From Acidobacteriaceae bacterium (GTDB lineage Bacteria; Acidobacteriota; Terriglobia; Terriglobales; Acidobacteriaceae), in the NCBI GenBank assembly GCA_003138515.1, contig PLGG01000062.1, forward strand, positions 47,765-111,764: a stretch of DNA of 64,000 nucleotides, given 5' to 3'. Both the position numbers and the translations under genes were made by a program. The notes beneath the pieces are model-generated. The model had not been told where the DNA came from. It worked only from the letters and a program-made list of their open reading frames with translations, and searched no databases. Shown in pieces: positions 1 to 8,787 of the stretch. Each line of letters opens with the position of its first letter. The first letter of the stretch is position 1.

Positions 1-318
1 TGGCTGCCGCCGCTCGACACGCTTGAGCGTCTGTCTCTCGCTACCCTCGAATTCGGTTTCCCCTGCATGACTATCGGATTGTTGATCGGCGTCGTCCTGG
101 TCCAGGAAACCTCGCTTGGCGCTTCCTATTTTCTCGACCCCAACATTCTCGCTTCGTTCGCGATGTGGATTGTTTATGCCACGCTCCTCTCGCTCCGTCT
201 CGGCATTGGGCTGCGCGGTCGCAGGGCCGCCTACGTCTCCGGCGCGGCGATGGTGGTCATGATGGCCGTCTGGGCCGCCAACTTCATCAGTCAGGTGCAC
301 AGGTTCGGTCCCCAATGA
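1..318 (+). CDS. CcsA/HemX-like cytochrome c assembly membrane protein, 3' fragment
   Basis: The reading frame is open from the first base and ends in TGA at 318, so only the last 105 residues are present. It shows hydrophobic segments and the C-terminal layout of the CcsA/HemX cytochrome c assembly family, including PLDTLERL and GLRGRRAAYV before the last membrane helix. The family handles haem delivery or cytochrome c maturation at the membrane. Its stop overlaps the hemA start in ATGA, so it is probably the first visible gene of the hem operon. A hemX-type gene before hemA is a common arrangement. The WWD haem-handling motif of true CcsA, if it exists, lies outside the window. Confidence 0.7.
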   Translation, partial: WLPPLDTLERLSLATLEFGFPCMTIGLLIGVVLVQETSLGASYFLDPNILASFAMWIVYATLLSLRLGIGLRGRRAAYVSGAAMVVMMAVWAANFISQVHRFGPQ

Positions 319-1751
319 CCCTTGCGCTCATCGGCGTGAACCACAAAACGGCGCCCATTGCGCTGCGGGAGAAGATCGCCATCGGTCGCGACGAGCTGGC
401 CGAAACCACGCGCGCTCTCGCCGCCACGCCCGGCATCACCGAGTGCATGATCGTCTCCACCTGCAACCGTGTCGAGCTGCTTTCGGTCGTTGAAGGCGCT
501 GACGTTCCTGTGGCAGCATTCCTGTCGCACCGATTCGCCATCGACGCGTCCGTTCTCGCGCCCCACCTCTACGAGTACCGCGACAAAGAGGCCGTCAGCC
601 ATCTCTTCCGCATGGCCGCTAGCCTGGACTCGATGGTTGTCGGCGAGCCGCAGATTCTCGGCCAGGTGAAAGAGGCCTTCGCCGTGGCGCGAGCCGCCGG
701 AACCGTTTCCGGCCAACTCGAGCACCTGCTCCAGAGCGCCTTTGCCGCCGCCAAAAAAGCGCGCAGCGAAACCGGCATCGGCTCCAACTCCGTCTCTATC
801 GCGTCGGTGGCCGTCGATCTAGCCCGCAAAATCTTCGGCTCGCTCGAGGGCCGCACCGTCTTCCTCGTCGGCGCAGGCAAGATGAGCGAGATCGCCGCGC
901 GCCACCTGGTGCAGCAAGGCGCCGGAGCCATCCTCGTTTGCAATCGCACCGCCGAGCGCGCCCGCCGCATGGCCGAAGAGTTTCAAGGCTCGGTCGTTCC
1001 CGAAGTCATCGACTACAGTCAGCTCTACGACGCCGCCAGCCGCGCCGACATCGTCATAAGCTCCACCGGCGCGCCGCATCCCATTTTCCGCCCCGAGCAT
1101 GGCCAGGCCTTCCTCCACAAACGCCGCAACCGGCCCATGTTCTTCATCGATATTGCGGTACCGCGCGACGTCGACCCGCTGATGAACAAGCTTGACGGCA
1201 TCTTCGTCTACGACATCGACGACCTGCAGCAGGTGGCCGTGGCGCACATGGAAGAGCGCAGCCGCCAGGCCATTGACGCCGAGGCGCTCATCGCGGCGGA
1301 AGTCGACCGTTTCCACCAGCGCCAGCGCACCGTCAACGTCGCTCCGGCGATCGTCGCCCTGCAGAAGAAGGCCGAAGAGATTCGTGTTGCCGAAATCGAG
1401 CGCCTTCACAGCCGTCTCGGAGTACTCAACACGGAGCAGCTCGCAGCCGTCGAGACGCTCACGCGCGGCCTCGTGAACAAATTTCTCCACCCGCCCATGC
1501 AGGCGCTCAAGCAGGCGGCGCGCGAGGGCGATTCGGCCAAGCTCGACGCTCTCTGCGAAGAGTGGTCGGTCTCGCCGGCCGCGCAAGGCGAAGCGTCGCG
1601 AGCCGGATCAAGTCAGACGAATCCGGCCAGCCCTGACCCGGCGCTCAGCGCGGAACACCCCGCGAATTCCGCACGCCCAGCAGAAGAAAGCCCGCGCAGG
1701 AATGTCGAGAGCGCGACCACGAGTGAAACTGGCGCGGAGGCTCGCCGATGA
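315..1751 (+). CDS. hemA: Glutamyl-tRNA reductase
   Basis: HemA reduces glutamyl-tRNA(Glu) to glutamate-1-semialdehyde, the first committed step of C5-pathway tetrapyrrole synthesis. The 478-residue protein starts with ATG at 315, overlapping the upstream stop. This start puts GVNHKTAP at residues 7-14 and the catalytic cysteine of STCNRVE at residue 50, as in the family. A Rossmann NADPH-binding stretch (VFLVGAGKMSE) and the C-terminal dimerisation helices follow. The last 50 or so residues are a low-complexity Ser/Ala/Pro/Glu tail beyond the usual length, of unknown role. The stop overlaps hemC by 4 bp, which suggests translational coupling. Confidence 0.96.
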   Translation: MTLALIGVNHKTAPIALREKIAIGRDELAETTRALAATPGITECMIVSTCNRVELLSVVEGADVPVAAFLSHRFAIDASVLAPHLYEYRDKEAVSHLFRMAASLDSMVVGEPQILGQVKEAFAVARAAGTVSGQLEHLLQSAFAAAKKARSETGIGSNSVSIASVAVDLARKIFGSLEGRTVFLVGAGKMSEIAARHLVQQGAGAILVCNRTAERARRMAEEFQGSVVPEVIDYSQLYDAASRADIVISSTGAPHPIFRPEHGQAFLHKRRNRPMFFIDIAVPRDVDPLMNKLDGIFVYDIDDLQQVAVAHMEERSRQAIDAEALIAAEVDRFHQRQRTVNVAPAIVALQKKAEEIRVAEIERLHSRLGVLNTEQLAAVETLTRGLVNKFLHPPMQALKQAAREGDSAKLDALCEEWSVSPAAQGEASRAGSSQTNPASPDPALSAEHPANSARPAEESPRRNVESATTSETGAEARR

Positions 1752-2704
1752 AGCTGCGCATCGGCAGTCGCGGTTCGCAACTCGCGCTGTGGCAGGCCAA
1801 TCACATCGCCGAATTGCTGCGCATCCAGGGCCACGAAGTCGAAATCGAAATCATCAAAACCACCGGCGACCGCCTGCAGGAAGTCACCTTCGCAGAAGTC
1901 GGCTCCAAAGGAATGTTCACCAAGGAAATTGAAGAAGCTCTCGCTTCGAGCCGCATCGATCTCGCCGTACACTCGCTCAAAGATTTGCCTACCGAGCTTC
2001 CGCCCGGCTTTGCTCTCGCGGCAACGCCGCCCAGAGTCGACCCGCGCGATGCGTTTGTATCCATCAAGCACGCGAGCCTCACTAAGCTGCCGCGCCGCGC
2101 CCGCGTGGGCACCAGCAGCCAGCGCCGCCGCGCGCAGTTGAAGGCCATGCGCAGCGACATTCAGGCCGTCGAGTTTCGCGGCAACGTCGACACGCGCCTG
2201 CGCAAGCTATCTGAGGGCCAGATCGACGCGATTCTGCTCGCCGCCGCCGGTCTCGATCGTCTCGGCAAGACCGATTGGGTTCGCGAGCGCCTCGATCCCA
2301 AAGATTTTTGCCCCGCAGCAGGCCAGGGTTCGCTGGCCATTGAAATCCGCAGCGGCGACGTTGAGACGCTTGCCGCTGTCGCTTTCCTCGACCACGCCGA
2401 CACGCGCTTCGCGGTCACGGCCGAGCGCGCGGCTCTCGCCGCTCTAGGCGGCGGTTGCCAGGTTCCCATCGGAATTCATTGCCGCCCGTCATTTGCTCTG
2501 AACGATTCCAGCGGCCAATGGGTCGAGATCTTTGGCGTCGTCGCTTCGCCGGATTCAGGCAAGCTCGTCCGCGTGCATCTTCACGCGCCGCTCCAGAACA
2601 CCGATCCTGTTTCGTTGGGACAGGAGGCCGCCGAGATGCTCTTCGCACAGGGAGCGGCATCGTTGCTTGCTGCCGGTAGCAACGCCCCCGGCGGAGCCGC
2701 CTGA
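1748..2704 (+). CDS. hemC: Hydroxymethylbilane synthase (porphobilinogen deaminase)
   Basis: HemC condenses four porphobilinogen molecules into hydroxymethylbilane. The protein has 318 residues. Family hallmarks are RIGSRGSQLALWQA at the N-terminus, HSLKDLP near residues 75-81, GTSSQRRRAQ near 121-130, and Cys237 in GGGCQVPIG, which anchors the dipyrromethane cofactor. It overlaps hemA by 4 bp and hemD by 1 bp, so the genes form a tightly coupled operon. Confidence 0.97.
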   Translation: MKLRIGSRGSQLALWQANHIAELLRIQGHEVEIEIIKTTGDRLQEVTFAEVGSKGMFTKEIEEALASSRIDLAVHSLKDLPTELPPGFALAATPPRVDPRDAFVSIKHASLTKLPRRARVGTSSQRRRAQLKAMRSDIQAVEFRGNVDTRLRKLSEGQIDAILLAAAGLDRLGKTDWVRERLDPKDFCPAAGQGSLAIEIRSGDVETLAAVAFLDHADTRFAVTAERAALAALGGGCQVPIGIHCRPSFALNDSSGQWVEIFGVVASPDSGKLVRVHLHAPLQNTDPVSLGQEAAEMLFAQGAASLLAAGSNAPGGAA

Positions 2705-3477
2705 TGACCGCGCTGCCGCTTGCCGGAAAGCGCGTCCTGGTGACGCGCGCCGCGCACCAGGCCGGCAAGCTCAGTGAAGGACTTTGCGCACTCGGCGCCG
2801 AGCCAGTCAAGGTTCCGGTCATCGAGATTCGCCCGCCTGAGGACCTTGCGCCGCTCGATCGGGCGCTGCGTGAACTCAGTTCCTACGATTGGCTCATCCT
2901 CACGAGCGCAAATACAGTGCGTGCGCTTGCCGACCGCGCCGCTGCGCTCGGCCTTAATTTGGCCGCAGCAGCTCGCTTCAACGTGGCCGCCGTGGGAGAA
3001 GTCACGGCAGAGGCAGCGCGCCAGGCTGGCTTCGCGATCGCGCTGGTTCCAGAGTCGTACGTTGCCGAAAGTCTCGCGAAGAGCCTTGCGGGTCAAACAC
3101 GCGGGAGGAAGGTTTTGCTGGCCCGCGCAGCCGTCGCCCGCGATGTCATTCCTCACGCTCTTCGCGCAGCGGGCGCAACAGTCGATGTCGTGGACGCGTA
3201 CCGAAACGTCATGCCCGAATCTGCCCCCGCACTCCTGCGAGAAGCTTTGCAGAAGGGAATCGCCGCAGCCGCCTTCACCAGTTCGTCCAGCGTCACCCAT
3301 CTCGCCGACGCCGCGCGACAGGCCGGGATCGCATTCCCCTTCGCCGGAGTCGCCGCCATTTCAATCGGTCCCGTAACCAGCAAGACCCTGCGCGACCTCG
3401 GCTGGGAACCTGTTGCGGAAGCAAGCCCATCCGACGTTCCCGGCCTCCTTCGGGCCATCGCCCACGCCGTCCACTAG
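2704..3477 (+). CDS. hemD: Uroporphyrinogen-III synthase
   Basis: HemD cyclises hydroxymethylbilane with D-ring inversion to give uroporphyrinogen III. The 257-residue protein starts at the ATG in the TGATG overlap with hemC. Sequence conservation in HemD is always weak. Support comes from the length, the two-lobed pattern with WLILTSANTVRAL near residues 63-75 and AAFTSSSSVTHL near 190, and the position directly after hemC. It is probably the last gene of the operon, because a hairpin and the convergent nth gene follow. Confidence 0.93.
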   Translation: MTALPLAGKRVLVTRAAHQAGKLSEGLCALGAEPVKVPVIEIRPPEDLAPLDRALRELSSYDWLILTSANTVRALADRAAALGLNLAAAARFNVAAVGEVTAEAARQAGFAIALVPESYVAESLAKSLAGQTRGRKVLLARAAVARDVIPHALRAAGATVDVVDAYRNVMPESAPALLREALQKGIAAAAFTSSSSVTHLADAARQAGIAFPFAGVAAISIGPVTSKTLRDLGWEPVAEASPSDVPGLLRAIAHAVH

Positions 3478-3514
3478 GGTTCTGACCGTTTGTTCATGTA
3501 CCAATGTGGGTGCC

Positions 3515-3553
3515 CCATCCTTGCGACGTTCTTGTCTTTGTCGCAAGGGTAGG
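3515..3553. repeat. Intergenic hairpin between convergent hemD and nth
   Basis: CCTTGCGAC at 3519-3527 and GTCGCAAGG at 3540-3548 are perfect 9-bp inverted arms around a 12-nt loop, with weaker pairing outside. There is no T-tract. It lies between two convergent genes and could slow transcription from both sides, or it could be a copy of a dispersed intergenic palindrome. A run of CTCCGC/GCTAG-type short repeats follows at about 3580-3620. Confidence 0.5.
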
Positions 3554-3606
3554 AAGCACGAAATCTACCGGTCTGAGACCTAGCTCCGCCAGCTCCGCTA
3601 GCACCG

Positions 3607-4323
3607 CTAGCTCCGCCAAGTCTTATCCTTCGACCGGCACAGCGGCTCCAGGTTGCACCGGTCGCATTTCGGCTTACGCGCGTCGCACACCTGCCGGCCG
3701 TGCTGGATGATCTGGTGCGAGAAACTGATCCACCTGTCGCGCGGCAGAACCTGCATCAGCTCCTGCTCCACCTTCTCCGCCGTCTCGCTCTTCGCCAGCT
3801 CGAGCCGCCGCGATATGCGGAAGACGTGCGTGTCCACCACTACGCCCTCAGCCTTGCCGAAGCACACGCCGAGCACGACGTTCGTCGTTTTGCGCGCCGC
3901 TCCGGGAATCGTAATCAGCTCAGCGAGCGTCTCCGGCACTTCGCCGCCGAACTCCGCAATGATCTTCTTCGCCGCGCCCTGGATTGACTTCGCTTTGTTA
4001 CGGAAGAAGCCCGTGGTCCGAATCAGCTCTTCAAGTTCCGGCAGCCCCGCCTTGGCCATCGCCGCAGGAGTAGGGAAGCGCCGGAACAATTCGGGCGTCA
4101 CCATGTTCACGCGCACGTCCGTGCACTGCGCAGAAAGAATCGTCGCAACCAGCAGCTCCCACGGCGAGCGATGTTTGAGCGCGCACACAGCATTGGGATA
4201 CGCCTCGTCCAGTCCCTTCAGGATCGCGTCAACGCGCTCCTTCGCCAGCGCGCCGCGCGCTGCCGGCTTCGCTGTCGTCTTCCTCTCCGGTACGGGCTTG
4301 GTCTTCGGTTTTGCGGCAGCCAT
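3607..4323 (-). CDS. nth: Endonuclease III (DNA glycosylase/AP lyase)
   Basis: Nth removes oxidised pyrimidines and cleaves AP sites in base excision repair. The ATG at 4323 (MAAAKPKTK) gives 238 residues. Longer in-frame starts upstream would add a stretch unlike the family. The helix-hairpin-helix reads IPGAARKTTNVV near residues 139-150, with Lys145 as the probable nucleophile and Asp164 in VDTH as the catalytic acid. Cys213, Cys220, Cys223 and Cys229 form the C-x6-C-x2-C-x5-C [4Fe-4S] site. The basic Lys/Pro-rich first 25 residues are an extension. The hairpin has GAARK where GVGRK is usual. The gene is convergent with hemD and divergent from the toxin-antitoxin pair. Confidence 0.96.
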   Translation of the reverse strand: MAAAKPKTKPVPERKTTAKPAARGALAKERVDAILKGLDEAYPNAVCALKHRSPWELLVATILSAQCTDVRVNMVTPELFRRFPTPAAMAKAGLPELEELIRTTGFFRNKAKSIQGAAKKIIAEFGGEVPETLAELITIPGAARKTTNVVLGVCFGKAEGVVVDTHVFRISRRLELAKSETAEKVEQELMQVLPRDRWISFSHQIIQHGRQVCDARKPKCDRCNLEPLCRSKDKTWRS

Positions 4324-4399
4324 AGTTAGGAGTTTAATCTTGCCTTTCGGAGTCGCAAGAGACTTGACTGTGGACTTTACTGTGGAGTAGAGTCGACAT

Positions 4400-4633
4400 A
4401 TGGAGACGATCCAGGTTGTTCTCGATAAGAAGCTTCTGCTCGCCGCTGACAAAGCAGCGCGAAGAATGAAGGCGAATCGTTCCGCTCTGGTGCGCGATGC
4501 TCTGCGAGAGCATTTGCGTCGGTTGGAAATCCGTATGAAAGAGAACCGCGACCGCGAGGCCTACATCAAGCAGCCGCAAGATGAAAACGAAGCGCAGTTG
4601 TGGACGACGGTGGCAGCGTGGCCGGAAGAATAG
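4400..4633 (+). CDS. Ribbon-helix-helix antitoxin (MazE/CopG-like)
   Basis: This 77-residue protein begins METIQVVLDKKLL, a beta strand, followed by two helices with ANRSALVRDALREHLR. That is the ribbon-helix-helix DNA-binding fold of CopG/MazE-type antitoxins. The charged C-terminal tail would bind the toxin. It overlaps the downstream MazF-like gene, as expected for a type II pair, and probably represses its own promoter in the 75 bp between nth and this start. Confidence 0.85.
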   Translation: METIQVVLDKKLLLAADKAARRMKANRSALVRDALREHLRRLEIRMKENRDREAYIKQPQDENEAQLWTTVAAWPEE

Positions 4634-4950
4634 CTCGAGGAGACGTCCGTCTCTTTCATTTTGCTTCACCTGACAAGCTGAGACCGGTTGTCGTGCTCAC
4701 TCGCGATACCGCAATTGACTATCTAGCACATGTCACCGTTGCACCCATCACTTCTACGATCCGAGGCGCACCATCGGAAGTCGCTCTGAGCAGCGAGGAC
4801 GGTATGAGGGCGCCCTGCGCCGTGAATCTCCACAACGCAGTCACAGTGCCAAAGGATCGGCTTGGCAGGCGCGTTGCCCAGCTCCACCCGTCGCGAATGA
4901 GCGAGATTTGCGCTGCGTTGCGCTTCTCCCTTGGCTGCGATTCTCATTGA
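4600..4950 (+). CDS. MazF/PemK-family toxin (mRNA interferase)
   Basis: MazF-type toxins cleave mRNA at short sequences. RIARGDVRLFHF near the N-terminus, KLRPVVVLTRD, and APITSTIRG followed by NLHNAVTVPKDRLG are the family's conserved blocks. The start is uncertain. ATG at 4600 gives 116 residues with a 34-bp overlap, while GTG at 4618 (VAGRIARGD) gives 110 residues and a more typical 16-bp overlap with the antitoxin. Neither has a strong ribosome site, which fits translational coupling. Confidence 0.88.
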   Translation: MDDGGSVAGRIARGDVRLFHFASPDKLRPVVVLTRDTAIDYLAHVTVAPITSTIRGAPSEVALSSEDGMRAPCAVNLHNAVTVPKDRLGRRVAQLHPSRMSEICAALRFSLGCDSH

Positions 4951-4974
4951 CCACTGGGAAAGGGTTCGCCCGCT

Positions 4975-5859
4975 TCATACGCCTGAAAGTTTTCCGCCAA
5001 GCCACCCACCCAGCTTCTCTACCGGCAGCCGCACTCCGATAAAAAACTGCCCAAACAGCGCGTACACCGCGCTCACTTCGTCAAATCGCATTTCGTAGAT
5101 GAGCTTCTTGAAGACCACCGGATCGTCGGCGAAGAGATCGACGCCCCACTCCCAATCGTCCATCCCAATCGATCCGGAAATAATCTGCTTCACATGCTCG
5201 GCGTATCGCCGCCCGATCATTCCGTGCTCGTGCATCATCCGCTGCCTTTCCGCAAAGGGAACCGTGTACCAGTTCACTTGTTCGCCGCGCTTGCGGTCCA
5301 TCGGATAAAAGCACAGGTACTTCGCTTCGGGGACAGAGGGGAACAGCCGTGGCTTCATCGCTTCCGATGCGCGCGCAAGCGACGATGCGATCTCCGCATT
5401 CCACTCCGTCGAAAACGCTTCGAATCCCTTGGCCGTCGCAGCCTCGTACGTCTTGCGGCTCGACTCGTAGAGCCCCAGCTCAACAACGGAGACGTAAGAA
5501 TGGCGCAGCTCGAGGAAATCGTAGAGCGGCGTCCGCGCAAGCGCGAGCTCAACCCGATTCAGCTCCTCCAGCGAGTCGCGGAAATGGATGAGCATTAAGT
5601 CGCCCTTGTGCCCGAGCTGCGAGTAAAGAGCGGTGCGAACGGGCCAATCTTGCACACCCTGGTCCATTCGCATTCCCTCATCCACGCTCTTGCGCTCCAA
5701 ATTCTTCAGGACTGCGACGAATTCTGCGGCGACGCGTTCGCGATCCGCAGCCGACGCCGCCCGCCACGCCTTCCAGTCGAAGCGAAAGAACTGGTGCAGC
5801 ACGCTCGAGCCCTCAAGCGTGAGCGGAACGGGCGGATGCGTGGGCTGTTGATCGGGCAC
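4975..5859 (-). CDS. hemQ: Coproheme decarboxylase (chlorite dismutase-like fold)
   Basis: HemQ (ChdC) converts iron-coproporphyrin III to haem b, the last step of the coproporphyrin-dependent pathway. The GTG start at 5859 has a good GGGAGG ribosome site 5 bp upstream and gives 294 residues. Tyr185 in YPM and His212 in EHGMIGRRYA are 27 residues apart, matching the catalytic tyrosine and proximal haem histidine of known HemQ proteins. Together with hemACD nearby, it argues for the coproporphyrin route rather than the protoporphyrin route. True chlorite dismutase is unlikely because of the YPM context. Confidence 0.92.
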   Translation of the reverse strand: MPDQQPTHPPVPLTLEGSSVLHQFFRFDWKAWRAASAADRERVAAEFVAVLKNLERKSVDEGMRMDQGVQDWPVRTALYSQLGHKGDLMLIHFRDSLEELNRVELALARTPLYDFLELRHSYVSVVELGLYESSRKTYEAATAKGFEAFSTEWNAEIASSLARASEAMKPRLFPSVPEAKYLCFYPMDRKRGEQVNWYTVPFAERQRMMHEHGMIGRRYAEHVKQIISGSIGMDDWEWGVDLFADDPVVFKKLIYEMRFDEVSAVYALFGQFFIGVRLPVEKLGGWLGGKLSGV

Positions 5860-5975
5860 TTAACCTCCCTCGAACACATCTCATCCTAACAAATGACAAT
5901 TGCAGACGTGTGCAGCCGCGTCGATGCTCTAGTCCTAAACTCAAGACCGCGCGAGCGGATATACTGGAAAGGCTC

Positions 5976-6614
5976 ATGAGTGAAAGAATCCTGGCCCTGC
6001 TGGTGGAGTTCGTGACCCGTGTGATCAGCGCCGGGGGCTACGCAGGCATCGCTGCATTGATGGCCATCAACTCGGCCGGAATTCCGCTCCCCTCGGAGCT
6101 CATCATGCCGTTCTCCGGCTATCTCGTTTATCTGGGCCGCTTCAATCTCTTCATGGTGGCGATCGTTGGAATGGTGGGCTGCAACGTGGGCTCGGCCATC
6201 GGCTATTGGATCGGGTTCAAAGGCGGCCAGCCATTTGTGGAGCGCTACGGCAAATGGGTTCTGATGAGCCATCACGATCTGGACCGCATGGGCTCGTTCT
6301 TTCAAAAGTATGGATCGATCGCGGTCCTGCTCGCGCGCATGCTGCCTGTGGTGCAGACGTTTATCTCCATTCCAGCGGGAATTGCCCGGATGCCGCGGCT
6401 GCGCTTTCACATCTACACGTCTTTAGGCTCGATCACGTGGTATACCTGCCTGGCCTACGCGGGCATGAAGCTTGGAGAGAAGTGGCACACCGATCCGCGC
6501 ATCGAGCAGGTCTTTCATCGCTTTCATCTTGTCGTGGAGATTGCGCTCGTGGCAGCAATCGTCTGGTTTGTCGCTTCGCATCTGAAACGAGCGAGACAGC
6601 CGGATGCAGCGTGA
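5976..6614 (+). CDS. DedA-family membrane protein
   Basis: DedA proteins are membrane proteins linked to undecaprenyl-phosphate or phospholipid recycling. The 212-residue protein starts at the ATG at 5976. It has five or so hydrophobic stretches, PSELIMPFSGYLV with the conserved acidic residue near 40-50, and the ARMLPVVQTFISIPAG signature of the family. It stands alone, divergent from hemQ, and its exact substrate cannot be told from sequence. Confidence 0.9.
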   Translation: MSERILALLVEFVTRVISAGGYAGIAALMAINSAGIPLPSELIMPFSGYLVYLGRFNLFMVAIVGMVGCNVGSAIGYWIGFKGGQPFVERYGKWVLMSHHDLDRMGSFFQKYGSIAVLLARMLPVVQTFISIPAGIARMPRLRFHIYTSLGSITWYTCLAYAGMKLGEKWHTDPRIEQVFHRFHLVVEIALVAAIVWFVASHLKRARQPDAA

Positions 6615-6698
6615 TCAAGTCGGCGCGTCTTTTGGCGCGACTGATCGAGTAATGAAATTGATTTCGAATTCATCAACGAAGGAAGGTTAGGAGAAGCA

Positions 6699-8072
6699 AT
6701 GGCAACGAAGAAGAAAAGCGGCACGAAGAACGTGGCCCCATCATCGATGGGGCGGAAGACCGCTGCAATGATGATTGAGCCCGCGAAGGGCAAATTGGGC
6801 GTAATGGTAGTTGGGCTGGGTGCAGTGGCCACCACGATGATCGCGGGCGTTGAAGCGGTTCGCCGCGGTTTGGCCAAGCCGATCGGTTCGCTCACACAAA
6901 TGGGAACCATCCGGCTGGGCAAGCGGACCGATAACCACTCGCCGCTGATCAAGGATTTTGTGCCACTCGCGGATTTGAAAGACATCGTCTTCACCGGTTG
7001 GGACATCTTTGAGGACAACGTGTACGAGGCGGCAGCGCATGCTGCGGTTCTGCACCCCGACACGCTCAAGAAGCTGAAGCCGTATCTCGAAAAGATCAAG
7101 CCCATGCCCGCGGTTTTCGACCAGTACTATGTGAAGCGGCTCAATGGCACGCACGTGAAGAAGGGCAAGAACAAGCGTGATTTAGCCGAGCAGTTGCGGG
7201 CCGATATCCGCGCCTTCAAAAAGACCGTGAATCGCGTCGTTATGATCTGGGCCGGCTCTACCGAGATCTTCCTCAAGCCGACTGCCGTGCATCAGTCTAT
7301 CGAGGCATTCGAAAAGGGGTTGGAGAAGAACGATCCCGGCATCGCGCCCTCGCAGATTTACGCATACGCGGCGCTCAAAGAGGGCGTGCCGTTTGCTAAC
7401 GGCGCGCCGAACCTGACCGTCGACGTTCCGGCGATGATAGAGCTCTCGAAGCAGAACGCCGCGCCCATCTGCGGCAAGGATTTCAAAACCGGCCAGACCT
7501 TCATGAAGACCGTTCTGGCGCCGGCCTTCAAGGCGCGCATGATTGGCGTGAAGGGCTGGTTCTCGACCAACATTCTGGGTAATCGCGACGGCGAAGTGCT
7601 CGACGAGCCACAGTCATTCAAGACAAAGGAAGAGTCGAAGCTGGGCTCGCTCGAATACATCTTCCAGCCCGATCTTTATCCGGATCTATACAGCGACATC
7701 TACCACAAGATCCGCATCAACTACTACCCGCCGCGCGGCGATGAGAAAGAAGCGTGGGACAACATCGACATCTTCGGCTGGCTTGGCTACCCGATGCAGC
7801 TCAAGGTCAACTTCCTCTGCCGCGACTCGATCCTGGCCGCTCCGATTGCGCTCGATCTGGTGCTCTTCCTCGATTTGGCCAAGCGCACGCCCGATCTCCG
7901 ATCCATCGGCATTCAGGAATGGCTGAGCTTTTACTTGAAATCGCCGCAGACTGCTAAGGGCCTCTACCCGGAGCACGATCTCTTCATCCAGTCGATGAAG
8001 CTGAAGAACACGCTGCGCCACATCATGGGCGCGGACCTGATCACGCACCTCGGGCTCGAGTACTACGACTGA
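6699..8072 (+). CDS. ino1: Inositol-3-phosphate synthase
   Basis: This enzyme converts glucose-6-phosphate to inositol-3-phosphate using bound NAD+. The 457-residue protein has the N-terminal Rossmann motif VMVVGLGAVATTMIAG, KNTLRHIM near the C-terminus, and the block GWFSTNILGNRDGEVL shared by myo-inositol phosphate synthases. The first 30 residues are Lys-rich. A GGTTAGGAG ribosome site lies just before the ATG. In bacteria the product feeds inositol phospholipids or solutes. No partner gene is beside it. Confidence 0.93.
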   Translation: MATKKKSGTKNVAPSSMGRKTAAMMIEPAKGKLGVMVVGLGAVATTMIAGVEAVRRGLAKPIGSLTQMGTIRLGKRTDNHSPLIKDFVPLADLKDIVFTGWDIFEDNVYEAAAHAAVLHPDTLKKLKPYLEKIKPMPAVFDQYYVKRLNGTHVKKGKNKRDLAEQLRADIRAFKKTVNRVVMIWAGSTEIFLKPTAVHQSIEAFEKGLEKNDPGIAPSQIYAYAALKEGVPFANGAPNLTVDVPAMIELSKQNAAPICGKDFKTGQTFMKTVLAPAFKARMIGVKGWFSTNILGNRDGEVLDEPQSFKTKEESKLGSLEYIFQPDLYPDLYSDIYHKIRINYYPPRGDEKEAWDNIDIFGWLGYPMQLKVNFLCRDSILAAPIALDLVLFLDLAKRTPDLRSIGIQEWLSFYLKSPQTAKGLYPEHDLFIQSMKLKNTLRHIMGADLITHLGLEYYD

Positions 8073-8151
8073 GGCCGAACAGGGAGGCCCGCCCTCAATT
8101 GAGGCGCCCCGTCCGAGCCTGGCTTGGGCAGGGCGGTATTAGGAGTTGGCC

Positions 8152-8649
8152 ATGAGAACAATTGCGTCAAGGTCAATCGCTGTTCTGGCATTAGTGCTCC
8201 AATTTAGTTGTGTTGCTAGCGCTCAGAATTGGAAATCGAAGGTCGTAAATGACCCGATAAGTCAGACGTCGTCCACCATGTTTTTCATTGATGGAAGCGG
8301 CTACAACGAAGACATACCTGCCGTGCAGATGGGGGTTAGCTGTGAGAATGGCAAACACGGCAATGCAGGCATTACGATGCAAGAATTTGTTTTTGCACGA
8401 AACGGCATACTGCCAGCGTTTACTCTTGTCGATTGGAGAATAGGCGGAACACAGGCCCAAGCCAATCTTCCACTTTCCAGCGATTCGAAGATTGCATTTG
8501 TGCTTATTAAGGATTTTGACAAAATGGTACTTTCTGATTCAGCCTATATCAGGTTTTCAGATGGATTGGGAAGTCCGCATACAATCCTGTTTCACGGTTT
8601 GTTGCCTGACGAGACCATGGCATCGATGTGTGGTCTACATAAGCAATAG
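8152..8649 (+). CDS. Secreted protein of unknown function
   Basis: The ATG at 8152 has AGGAG at 8141-8145 upstream and gives 165 residues. Residues 1-24 form a signal peptide ending near VASAQ. The mature part is small and beta-rich in appearance, with two cysteines (one in VSCENG, one in SMCGL). I recognise no family. Codon use and base composition are visibly more AT-rich than the flanking genes, which suggests recent acquisition. Confidence 0.65.
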   Translation: MRTIASRSIAVLALVLQFSCVASAQNWKSKVVNDPISQTSSTMFFIDGSGYNEDIPAVQMGVSCENGKHGNAGITMQEFVFARNGILPAFTLVDWRIGGTQAQANLPLSSDSKIAFVLIKDFDKMVLSDSAYIRFSDGLGSPHTILFHGLLPDETMASMCGLHKQ

Positions 8650-8787
8650 GCGCTCAATTTGCCCACCGATCGACCTTGACTTGTCCAAGAAGCTTGCGGC
8701 TAGCACGGAAATAGAAATTGACAGCCTTGCTCATTTGCTGCAGGCTGAAAATTCCACGCGAGGGAACAACGGGAGCGGTCAGTTTCG

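Noticed and set aside
819-1586. Long minus-strand frame opposite hemA
   Set aside because: It lies fully inside hemA on the other strand and is an artefact of high-GC codon use.
4975-5859. True chlorite dismutase
   Set aside because: The YPM tyrosine and histidine spacing and the hem gene context point to HemQ.
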